Shown here one piece after another: positions 1 to 7,261 of a stretch of 64,000 bases of DNA. Numbering within the stretch: position 1 is the first letter of the stretch; each line of letters starts with the position of its first letter. The stretch comes from Frankia sp. AgB32. Lineage in GTDB: Bacteria > Actinomycetota > Actinomycetes > Frankiales > Frankiaceae. Location: contig NZ_JALKFX010000005.1 in assembly GCF_023243045.1 (NCBI RefSeq), positions 1 to 64,000 of the forward strand. Direction: 5' to 3'. A program made the position numbers and the translations under genes. The notes below the pieces were generated by a model that was not told the DNA's origin, did not search any database, and was given only the letters and a program-made list of their open reading frames with translations.

Positions 1-497
1 CCCTGGTAGCCACGCGGACCCTGAGCGCCCTGGTAGCCACGCGGACCCTGAGCGCCCTGGTAGCCACGCGGACCCTGCGCGCCCTGCGCACCCTGCGCGC
101 CCTGCGCGCCCTGCGCGCCCTGGTAGCCACGCGGACCCTGGTAGCCACGCGGACCCTGGTAGCCACGCGGACCCTGGGCGCCCTGCGCGCCCTGCGCGCC
201 CTGCGCGCCCTGCGCACCCTGGTAGCCACGCGGACCCTGCGGACCCTGGTAGCCACGCGGACCCTGCGGACCCTGAGCGCCCTGGTAACCACGCGGACCC
301 TGCGGACCCTGCGGGCCACGCTTGTCCTTGTCGAAATCAATGTCGATGTTCAGCGGGTTCTGGGTGGGGCTGACGACGGGAGCCGCCGCGTTGGCGGCCA
401 CCGCCTGGCCGATCGCCATGGGACCGAGCACACCGCTGGTGGCGGTCACCAGAAATGCGGCTCTGACAACGGCCTTGTTCAGGGACTTACGGTTCAC
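1..497 (-). CDS. Secreted collagen-like Gly-X-Y repeat protein (3' part beyond window)
   Basis: Read on the minus strand from a GTG at 497, with the ribosome site AAGAGGT just upstream. The first ~40 residues form a basic start (MNRKSLNKAVVRAAF) followed by a hydrophobic stretch ending near AANAAAP, which is a plausible signal peptide. A short linker (NPLNIDIDFDKDK) follows. From about residue 60 to the window edge the protein is pure collagen-like triplets built from GPQ, GPR, GYQ and GAQ, arranged as blocks such as GPRGYQGAQ. The underlying DNA is a nested repeat with a core of 9-18 bp, so length is probably variable between strains. The C-terminus and any anchor lie outside the window. The frame has no stop as far as base 1. 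A surface or matrix role is inferred from the family only. Confidence 0.85.
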   Translation of the reverse strand, partial: MNRKSLNKAVVRAAFLVTATSGVLGPMAIGQAVAANAAAPVVSPTQNPLNIDIDFDKDKRGPQGPQGPRGYQGAQGPQGPRGYQGPQGPRGYQGAQGAQGAQGAQGAQGPRGYQGPRGYQGPRGYQGAQGAQGAQGAQGAQGPRGYQGAQGPRGYQGAQGPRGYQ

Positions 498-510
498 AAT
501 TACCTCTTAG

Positions 511-1313
511 TTATTCGTAGGAAAGGCGTTGTTCAGGTAGCAGGAATTTCAGCCGGGACGAGCTCATCTGCACGCCACAGCCGCCGATCGCATGAATGCG
601 CTCAGAGCTGGCGTGGGTTCCGGGGGAGAGATGTCCACATCCCAGCCACCCAGTCCGTATCAGAGAGTTTCAGGTGTCCGCAGTCGAGCAGCGATGGCCA
701 GCGAAGGCGCTGGGCTGGCCAGGACATGGCGCTCAAGTAGGTGGATTCAGCCGCGGGGCCACAGCTGTAGCGGTAGGCGAGGAGAGAATGGGATGGCGAG
801 GTCGGGACAGGAGGGTCAACAGGTCCCAGAGGTGCGCGAGAAGCAGGTCCGAGGGATATATGGAGCAAGAAGGCGGCAGCGAGGGGTCCCATGGACTCGC
901 CTGCCGGATTCTTCTCCGCTCGATTCCTCGCGTTACCGGATCGGTGCAATACAACCTTTGCCGCCTGTGCCGCCCCTGAGTGGAACCGGAGCGATTCGGC
1001 GTGATGGTGCCGCCTGGCCAATACCTCCTCTCCGTCACCTCAGCGGCATCTTGTGCTGTCTACGACTGGCGTCTGTCTGGTGACGACGCCGGCGCGAACA
1101 TCGGCAGCGCGCCGAACTTTTTCGGCGGCTCGCCGGTCGGCTCCCGACGGCTCATATCGATATCAGATGAGGAGATCATTGCCGGCGCGACACGCCGACC
1201 GGTGATCATGCCGGAGCGGCCGACTCCCACACCCTGATCTGGCGGGATTTTCCGGCGGTCGGGCGCTCCGGAGTTCTAATTCTCACCGACCTACCAAGCC
1301 GGAACCTCCGCGC
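511..1313. other. Gene-poor intergenic stretch
   Basis: About 800 bp between the collagen-like gene, transcribed leftward, and a TetR gene, transcribed rightward. Several frames stay open for 100-160 codons on both strands. Their translations are rich in Arg, Ser, Gly and Trp and show no domain, periodicity or credible ribosome site. It may hold the promoters of both flanking genes and gene debris, but nothing specific can be supported. Confidence 0.5.
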
Positions 1314-2060
1314 ATGTCGACAGCTACCGATGGACGCATTTTCTGCCGGATGGGGGCCTCGGGGACGGGGCCGGCGACGAAGGTCCGAATCCGACCTCAG
1401 GGGATACCTTCCACATGTCGATGCGAGCACCGGCCGGACCGAATCAAGCCGCATCCAGTACGTACGCCGCCATCCGCACCTGACACTCAGTGGGACGACT
1501 ATCGCCAGTCACAGCGGGATCCGATCGCGGACGCGGTCATCCGGGCGGTGTCGCGCTCGCAGGGCGGACCCATCGACGTCACGCTGGTCGCGTCGATGGC
1601 GGGAATGAGTCGTAAGACTTTCTACAAGTACTTCGACTCCCTCGGCGAGGCAGTGATCTCCGCCCAGAGCATGGCGCTGCGGTCGCTGTCGATCGCCCAT
1701 CCCAACGGGCCGACCGGCACACCCCTGGATCAGGTGATAACCCAGCTCCGGTGGGTTGCGCAGATGCCACCGGACCATGTACAGGTGATCAACATGGTCG
1801 ACTTCTCGATGCGCTCACTCGGCGTGGACCCGGAGCAGCAGAAGGGATTCCTCGGGGAGTTCGGAGCCGGTTGGAAGGCGTTCATCAATGTCGTCCACGC
1901 TGGTCAGCGGGACGGCACGATACGGGCGGACATCGAGCCCCACATCCTCGCGGAAAATCTCGGCCGGGCTGTGCTCGGTATTGGCGGTGGCCGAGTGCGG
2001 TGGGGATCCGGACCGCAGGTCCGCCGATGCCGTCGAGTTCGAACTACGGGTCTGGCGTGA
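1314..2060 (+). CDS. TetR-family regulator with a probably frameshifted C-terminus
   Basis: A TetR-type helix-turn-helix is visible at roughly residues 70-110, with the recognition region VASMAGMSRKTFYKYFDS. A helical ligand-binding half follows. The annotated start is the only ATG in frame, but the first ~60 residues do not resemble the family and a later non-ATG start is possible. The family-like sequence ends at RAVLGI near base 1980. After that this frame becomes Arg-rich, whereas the next frame reads AVAECGGDPDRRSAD and then VEFELRVWRDFL up to a stop at 2115, which resembles a normal TetR C-terminus. A single-base indel near 1978-1985 is therefore likely. No obvious target gene is adjacent, and the HTH half is intact. 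Confidence 0.6.
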   Translation: MSTATDGRIFCRMGASGTGPATKVRIRPQGIPSTCRCEHRPDRIKPHPVRTPPSAPDTQWDDYRQSQRDPIADAVIRAVSRSQGGPIDVTLVASMAGMSRKTFYKYFDSLGEAVISAQSMALRSLSIAHPNGPTGTPLDQVITQLRWVAQMPPDHVQVINMVDFSMRSLGVDPEQQKGFLGEFGAGWKAFINVVHAGQRDGTIRADIEPHILAENLGRAVLGIGGGRVRWGSGPQVRRCRRVRTTGLA

Positions 2061-2148
2061 CTTCCTGACCCCGGCCCCGACATCCGCCGCGTCCGACGGC
2101 GCGGCTCTGGAGTAGGAGGGCCACCGCCGCGCCGATCTCAGCCGACTC

Positions 2149-3945
2149 TCAGCCCACGACGTCAGCGCTGCGCGCAGACAGGACAGGGAGCACGATCGTG
2201 CCGGGACGTTCCGGGTCGTGCTGAAGAGTCTGGGTCGCGACGTGCATCGTCGTCCCGGACACGAGCGGCTCGGCACCGCCGAGGTTGCGCGCGTAGCGGG
2301 GATGCGCCCCACAGGAGACCTGGACCCTGATCCGATGGCCGGGCGCGAACCGGTGGGCGGCCGGCCACAGCTCGAGCCGGGCGGCGCGCACCGTCCCGGC
2401 CGGCGTGTCCGGTTCGGGCGCGAGTCGTATCAGTCGGTCGCACACGTTCATCGAGGCGCCGGAGGGATACACGTCGCACAGCCGGACGAAGACGTCGAAG
2501 GTCGTCCGGTCGGAACTGATCGGGATCGACGCCGTCACGGTACCGGCGATCTCCACCGCGTCGGGCAGCGGCGGGCCGGTGTAGGTCAGCACGTCGGGAC
2601 GGGCCTCGAGGATCCGGTTGTCCGTCACGCCGGCGGCCCGGCCCAGGTGGGGGCCGCCAACCGACGGCGTCGGATCGGCCGGGTCGTAGCGGATGACGTC
2701 CGCCGCGGCGCCGGCCGGGGGCACCGTGCCGGCCGGGGGCACCGTGGTCGCCAGCAGTCCGCCGGGGTGCAGGTGCAGCGCCGTGGGAACGGTGCCCGGT
2801 GGCGGCCAGTCCGGAAACTCCCGCCACCCGCCGCCCACGCCGGTGACGAACGCCCGGACGTGGGCGGGTGGCGCCGCGGCGATGCCGCGGGTGTGGGCGT
2901 CGAGAAACGTGAGGGTCTCCCGGGTGGTGGTGCCGACCGCCGACCCGGCCAGGTGGGTCCACGGGCCGACGACCAGGCGGGGCGGGTTGCCCGCGGCGCG
3001 CAACACCTGATGGCTCTCGAGCTGCCAGGGCAGAAAATGGTCGTACCAGCCGGTGACCATCAGCACAGGGGCGGTGACGTCCGGGAGGGTCGGCCGGTGG
3101 TCCAGACGGGTCCAGTACTCGTCGGGCGGGGCGTGGGTCAGCCAGTCCTGGAAGAAGCCGACCCGGCGGCCGGTGGCGACGGCGTCGGCGTCGGCCAGTG
3201 GCAGGGTCGCGAACCCGCGCCTCAGCGCCCGCGGACCGCCGCGGGAGGCGTCGGCCAGGTGCCTGGCCAGCCCGCCGCGGCCGTGCAGGGTCGTCACCAG
3301 CCGTGTCCATTCCAGGGCGTTGGCCAGGGCGAACGAACCGCCGTCATAGGCGGACAGCGCGAAGTGCGGGGTCGTGTTCGTCGGGACCACCGCGGCGAGG
3401 CGCGCTTCCATCTCCCCCGCGACCGCCCACTGGGTGTAGCCGAGGTAGCTGCCGCCGATCGTCGCCACGACATCGCCGCACCAGGGCTGGCGGCGGATCC
3501 ACGCGAGCGCGCCGAGCCCGTCGGCCTTCTCGTGGACGTAAGGCTCGAAGGTGCCTTCCGAACCGAAGGTGCCCCGGCAGCTCTGCACCACCACCTGGTA
3601 GCCGCGTTCGGCGAACAACCGGCCGTGCAGCAGGCCGAAGATCCCTCGGCGTCCGTACGGCGACCGGACGAGCAGGACCGGGTGCGGCGAGCGCGGCCCG
3701 ACAGCCGCCGCGGTGGGAGCCGCCGTGTCGCGCGCGGGCGACAGCCGAGGCAGCGGGTAGTACCGGTCGGCGAGCAGGATGTGCCCGTCGGCACCGGGTA
3801 TCGGAACATCACGGTCCACCCGGACCCGGTGGGTGGCCGGCGGCAGGCGCAGGCGCCGGGCAAGCAGTCGGCTCGCGACCGACATCCGCCACACCCTCCC
3901 ACCGGCGGTCAGCAACCGCGCGACGAGACGGTAACCACGGGTCAC
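2149..3945 (-). CDS. CocE/NonD-type acyl hydrolase (X-Pro dipeptidyl-peptidase S15 family)
   Basis: A 598-residue protein with the full CocE layout. An alpha/beta-hydrolase domain carries the nucleophile motif GGSYLGYTQW (Ser about residue 166), preceded by the typical QSCRGTFGSEG. The middle has TGWYDHFLPWQ and a GPWTHLAG motif supplying the acid/His side. A C-terminal beta-sandwich domain (PF08530-like) follows. Family members cleave acyl esters or amides, and the substrate cannot be read from sequence. The N-terminus is long and basic (MTRGYRLVARLL), so a later Met about 20 codons in is an alternative start. No signal peptide is clear. The gene stands alone next to a stretch of pseudogene debris. 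Confidence 0.85.
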   Translation of the reverse strand: MTRGYRLVARLLTAGGRVWRMSVASRLLARRLRLPPATHRVRVDRDVPIPGADGHILLADRYYPLPRLSPARDTAAPTAAAVGPRSPHPVLLVRSPYGRRGIFGLLHGRLFAERGYQVVVQSCRGTFGSEGTFEPYVHEKADGLGALAWIRRQPWCGDVVATIGGSYLGYTQWAVAGEMEARLAAVVPTNTTPHFALSAYDGGSFALANALEWTRLVTTLHGRGGLARHLADASRGGPRALRRGFATLPLADADAVATGRRVGFFQDWLTHAPPDEYWTRLDHRPTLPDVTAPVLMVTGWYDHFLPWQLESHQVLRAAGNPPRLVVGPWTHLAGSAVGTTTRETLTFLDAHTRGIAAAPPAHVRAFVTGVGGGWREFPDWPPPGTVPTALHLHPGGLLATTVPPAGTVPPAGAAADVIRYDPADPTPSVGGPHLGRAAGVTDNRILEARPDVLTYTGPPLPDAVEIAGTVTASIPISSDRTTFDVFVRLCDVYPSGASMNVCDRLIRLAPEPDTPAGTVRAARLELWPAAHRFAPGHRIRVQVSCGAHPRYARNLGGAEPLVSGTTMHVATQTLQHDPERPGTIVLPVLSARSADVVG

Positions 3946-4029
3946 CGCGGCGGCAACGTCGACGCGCGCGGTGGAGCGTGTGGCATGGGCCGCACCGCGG
4001 CGGGCGTGAGCTCGGCCGTGCGCGGTCGG

Positions 4030-4071
4030 TCAGGCCAGCGTGTGCCCGCCGTCGACCAGGATGACCATCAA
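4030..4071 (-). pseudogene. Short relic of an SDR C-terminus
   Basis: The minus strand reads MVILVDGGHTLA followed by a stop. This resembles the conserved last residues of many short-chain dehydrogenases (VDGG then H/M-T/L). Only about 12 codons survive and nothing upstream in the frame resembles an SDR. It is too short to be certain, but it borders four further gene relics. Confidence 0.35.
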
Positions 4072-4125
4072 CCTTTCGCGGGTTGCGACAGCCACGCGAC
4101 TATGGGGTTGATTAACCAGTTGAAG

Positions 4126-4379
4126 TCAGGATGTTTGATCGCGCGACCACTCGTGAGCGAGTACTGAGTACAGGATGCTGTCGCGCCATGCACCGTTGGT
4201 GTGGACGTGGTCGCGAAGGTTTCCTTCCTCGGTGAATCCGAGGTTCTTCACGACAGCGATGGATGCCTTGCTATCAGGTCCAATAGCAGCGGTGATGCGG
4301 TGCAGGTCGAGAATGTCGAATCCGAAGCTGACCAGCCGATCCGGATCACGATCGTTGTAGCGGCTCCGGTCGGGCTGAC
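4126..4379 (-). pseudogene. GNAT acetyltransferase (RimJ/RimL-like) C-terminal fragment
   Basis: The minus strand reads about 84 codons ending in a stop at 4126-4128. The peptide includes GFDILDLHRITAAIGPD, SKASIAVVKNLGFTEEG and NLRDHVHTNGAWRDS followed by ILYSVLTHEW. This is the acetyl-CoA-binding second half of a RimJ/RimL-type N-acetyltransferase, including the N-S-ASxxVxxxLGF signature. The N-terminal half and start codon are missing; upstream the sequence runs into the next relic on the other strand. Its codon use is noticeably less GC-biased than its neighbours, which suggests foreign or long-decaying DNA. Confidence 0.75.
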
Positions 4380-4425
4380 ATGAGGTCCCCGGCCGGCGCC
4401 GGTGACTGATGGAAGGGATGTCGAG

Positions 4426-5240
4426 ATGGCCACGGAGTTGGACACGGCGATCGAGGTTGTGATATCGGAGCCGTTTACCCCGGGGTGGGAGCGTATCCCG
4501 GGGATCTCGGTGGACGGCCGGTTGCTGCGGATCGAGCCGCGGGAGTGCTTCTTCCAGCGCAGCGGGCGGCCGACGTGGCTGCGGTGGACTGGCAGACGGT
4601 GGTCGAGGGGCTGTTGTCGCTGCCGGAGACGGAGTCCGCGACGGTGGAGCAGCAGGCGTTGGACTTCGTCCGTTCGTTCGGCCAGCGGCCAGCGGACGGC
4701 GGATCCGGCGGATCCGGCGGCGGTCCTGCGCACGGCGGACGAGGTGTACAGCTATCTGTTCTCGTCGACCGTGCTCGATGACCCGGACCTGGATGTGACG
4801 GCCCAGGAGCTTCGGATTCTGCGTGAGTCGGGGACGCTGGCGGCGCTGAACCGGGTGGAGCTGTCGGGAGAGATCGCCGACATCGGTCCGGCGTGGTTCT
4901 TCGCGGCGACGGCGGAGGTCCGTGCACAGGACCGCCTCGGCGGACGAGATTCCACGGGTGGACCGCGCCGCGTTGGCGGAGTTGCCGGCTGACGCACTGG
5001 CGTATCTTCATCAACTTCGGTCCGAGGGTCGGTGGGTGGACACCGCCTGGTTGAAGGGCCCGTTGGCGATGCTGAAGGATCATGCCGTCCCGTTGTCCGA
5101 CGGGGCGGAGAATGGAACCGTTCGGGCTGTGTCACAGCGAGTTTCACCCGACCAGCCTGCATATCGGTCGCGGCGGTTGGCGTCTGGTGGACTGGGCGCG
5201 GGCGTTCGAGGGACCGGGACTGCTTGACCTGGCGTCATGG
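4426..5240 (+). pseudogene. APH-like phosphotransferase gene, multiply frameshifted and truncated
   Basis: The gene starts at ATG 4426 (MATELDTAIEVV...) behind GGAAGGGA. The homologous reading then hops between frames. After RECFFQRSG it continues in the next frame as DWQTVVEGLLSLPETES. It returns near 4690 for VLRTADEVYSYLFSSTVLDD. It moves again near 4930 for DEIPRVDRAALAELPAD. Finally, after about 5110, it reads LCHSEFHPTSLHIG and WRLVDWARAFEGPGLLDL. The last block matches the catalytic-loop region of aminoglycoside-phosphotransferase-like kinases (H-x-E-x-H-P, LVDWxxxxxGPGLLDLA). At least four frame changes, plus abrupt fusion to an opposite-strand transporter relic near 5240, show it is dead. 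Confidence 0.75.
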
Positions 5241-5582
5241 CAGGGAAGACCCGCGCCTCCCAGCCGACGAACACGACGGGCAGCACCACCGCGGCGGCGA
5301 ACGCGTCCAGCACGCCGGCGGACACCCAGCCGCGCACCGGCGCCTCGATGATCGCCCACAGCAACGCCACCAGCGTCAGGATCGACAGCGCGGCGCCGAC
5401 AGGGTCGAGCCGGCGGGCGGCCGGATCCCACGAGTCGGGCACGAACAGATATCCGGCAAGCAGCACGAGGGCCACGACCGGCAGGTTGACCAGGAACACC
5501 GATCCCCACCAGAAATGGCGCAGCAGCACGCCGCCGGCCAGCGGTCCGCACACCGAGCCGACCGCGGACACCCCCGACCAGA
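5236..5582 (-). pseudogene. DHA2-type MFS transporter internal fragment
   Basis: On the minus strand about 115 codons encode the middle of a drug:H+ antiporter-2 family protein: SAVGSVCGPLAGGVLL, then WGSVFLVNLPVVALVLLAGY, then RRLDPVGAALSILTLVALLWAIIEAP. This is the end of the antiporter motif-C helix and the following two or three membrane segments. Both ends are cut. Upstream it abuts the truncated dehydrogenase at about 5583, and downstream it abuts the APH-like relic at about 5238. No start, stop or flanking helices remain. Confidence 0.75.
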
Positions 5583-5583
5583 T

Positions 5584-5988
5584 TCACATGGTGTGCGCGC
5601 GCACGCCGGCCGCCCCCGTGCCGGCCGCCGGGGTGTCCACCAGGGTGGCGCCGTGCCCGGCGGCCAGGTCCGCGAACTCGCGCACGGCGTCGGGAAGCTC
5701 GGTCGAGATCAGCCCGACCACGTGCCCCGGCTTCGCGCCGTCGAGCAGCGAGTCCTCGCCGCGCAGCACGGCGGCGGCCTGCTCCGCGGTGCGCACGCAG
5801 ATCAGGGTGATGTCGCTCGCCGCGGCGACCTCGGCCGGACTGCCCACCGCCGTCGCGCCGGCGGCCACCGCCGGCGGTGTCGCGGCAGGCACGGCGTCGT
5901 ACACGGTGGTCGCCAGACCGCTGGCGGCGAGCTGCTCCCCGATCGGCCCACCAAGGTCTCCGAGCCCGATCATCCCAACCCTCGTCAT
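5584..5988 (-). pseudogene. 3-hydroxyisobutyrate-dehydrogenase-like gene, N-terminal half only
   Basis: Starts at ATG 5988 (MTRVGMIGLGDLGGPIGEQLAAS), with a textbook Rossmann GxGxxG. It continues through the family pattern TLICVRTAEQAAAVL and a GATLVDTPAAGTG region, the substrate-binding DAPVSG-type motif. It stops after about 134 codons, where related beta-hydroxyacid dehydrogenases have about 290. The C-terminal helical half with the catalytic Lys is absent. The coding sequence breaks off at the junction with the DHA2 transporter relic, so a deletion probably joined the two. Confidence 0.75.
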
Positions 5989-6005
5989 GAGGCCATCGTC
6001 ACACA

Positions 6006-6334
6006 TGCCGCGGACCGGGCATCCGATCCGACGGGCCTGCGCAGCCGCCGCCCCGGCCCCGGCCAGTCCGGTCGACGTGCGGTTCTGCGTCCGACGGATC
6101 GATGCGACGGCCCCGCCCCGGACAACCAGCGACCATGGGCGAGCGCCGGCGGCCGATTCCGGGATCAGGCGCTCCGCCGAACATGCCTCCCGGTTCCGCG
6201 ACGCACGCCTCGAACAGTCTCCGACGGTCCGTCCCGCTCAGGCTGATCTCGTCGACGGGCTGGCACCGGGACGCGACGTCGCCGCCGTCAGGGCGTTTGA
6301 CCCGCCAGCCGGCGTAGGGCGACGTACCGTGTCC
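6006..6334. other. Intergenic, no supported gene
   Basis: About 330 bp before the crotonase operon. Reading frames are open on both strands but give low-complexity Arg/Pro/Ser peptides without motifs. It may contain a further decayed piece, but nothing recognisable. Confidence 0.4.
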
Positions 6335-6362
6335 GTCGTCACGTCGTCACGTCGTCACGTCG
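6335..6362. repeat. Tandem 8-bp repeat, three copies
   Basis: Three perfect copies of GTCGTCAC followed by a partial fourth, about 60 bp upstream of the crotonase start at 6423. The position is compatible with a promoter or operator spacer. Confidence 0.85.
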
Positions 6363-6422
6363 GGACGGGGACGGCCGTGACCGGCTCAGGAGACAGGTCC
6401 CGACCGGGGCAGGAGGGACGTC

Positions 6423-7217
6423 GTGACGGTACCCAGCAGCGACAGCGTCGCCGAGCGCCCGGCGGTCGGCTACGCCCTCGACGGGCCGGTCGCCTGGCTG
6501 ACGATCGACCGGCCGGAACGCCGCAACGCCCTGTCCGCCGAGGTGCGCGCGGGCCTGTGGGCCGGGTTGCGGCGGTTCCGGGACGACGACGGCGCCGCGG
6601 TCCTCGTCCTGACCGGCGCCGGGGACAAGGCGTTCTCCGCCGGCGGTGACCTCAAGGAGATGGCGGCCGAGACGTTGCGGGTCCCGCCGCCGGACTGGTT
6701 GCCGCAGCTCGGGCGCAACATCGAGATCGACAAGCCAGTCATCGCCGCCGTCAACGGCGTCGCCTACGCCGGCGGGTTCCTGCTGGCCCAGTACGCCGAC
6801 CTGGTCGTCGCCGCCGAGCACGCCCGGTTCGCGATCACCGAGGTGAAGGTGGGGCGGGGCACCCCGTGGGCGGCGCCGCTGCCCTACCTGCTGCCGCCGC
6901 GGGTCGCGATGCACCTGCTGCTCACCGGCGAGCCGATCTCCGCCCGGCGCGCCTGCGAGCTGGGCCTGGTCAACGAGGTGGTGCCTGCCGACCAGCTGCA
7001 CGCCGCCGCGGGCGACCTCGCCCGGCGCATCGCCGCGAACGCGCCGCTGTCGGTGCGAGCGGCGAAGAAGACCGTCGGGCTGCTGGCCAGATACCCGCTG
7101 GAGCAGGCACTCGAGGTGGCCGAGCGGCTGTGGGCGCCGGTCTACCACAGCGACGACGCCCAGGAGGGCCCGCGGGCCTTCCGGGAGGGACGCCCCCCGG
7201 TGTGGAAGGGACATTGA
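6423..7217 (+). CDS. Enoyl-CoA hydratase/isomerase (crotonase) family protein
   Basis: A 264-residue crotonase started by GTG behind a strong AGGAGG. It keeps the family layout: an N-terminal VAWLTIDRPERRNAL, the first oxyanion-hole region GDKAFSAGGDLKEM, the second oxyanion-hole region NGVAYAGGFLLAQYADLVVA, and a C-terminal helical lid. The second region has a Gly-rich turn of the hydratase type. At the glutamate positions of true hydratases it has AEHARFAITEVKVG, so one Glu is present and the other is unclear. It ends one base before the AtuA-family gene, so the two are an operon. A role in isoprenoid or branched acyl-CoA breakdown is inferred from that pairing. Confidence 0.88.
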   Translation: MTVPSSDSVAERPAVGYALDGPVAWLTIDRPERRNALSAEVRAGLWAGLRRFRDDDGAAVLVLTGAGDKAFSAGGDLKEMAAETLRVPPPDWLPQLGRNIEIDKPVIAAVNGVAYAGGFLLAQYADLVVAAEHARFAITEVKVGRGTPWAAPLPYLLPPRVAMHLLLTGEPISARRACELGLVNEVVPADQLHAAAGDLARRIAANAPLSVRAAKKTVGLLARYPLEQALEVAERLWAPVYHSDDAQEGPRAFREGRPPVWKGH

Positions 7218-7218
7218 G

Positions 7219-7261
7219 GTGAGGGACACCGAAGTCAGGGACACCGAAGTCAGGGACACCG
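7219..7261 (+). repeat. 15-bp in-frame tandem repeat at the AtuA start
   Basis: The unit GTCAGGGACACCGAA, with a GTGAGG variant in the first copy, is repeated 2.8 times from the start codon onward and encodes VRDTE-VRDTE-VRDT. The length is a multiple of three, so the frame is kept. Confidence 0.85.

Noticed and set aside
1-300. CRISPR array at the left end
   Set aside because: The repeats are contiguous 9-18 bp blocks without unique spacers and translate to Gly-X-Y collagen triplets.
592-1083. A 163-codon frame with an ATG in the gene-poor left region
   Set aside because: Composition is random, overlapping frames on both strands are equally open, and no motif or ribosome site supports it.
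2218-4167. A 649-codon open frame antisense to the CocE hydrolase
   Set aside because: It mirrors the hydrolase codon pattern and its translation is Arg/Gly/His-rich with no domain. Antisense open frames are expected in very GC-rich DNA.
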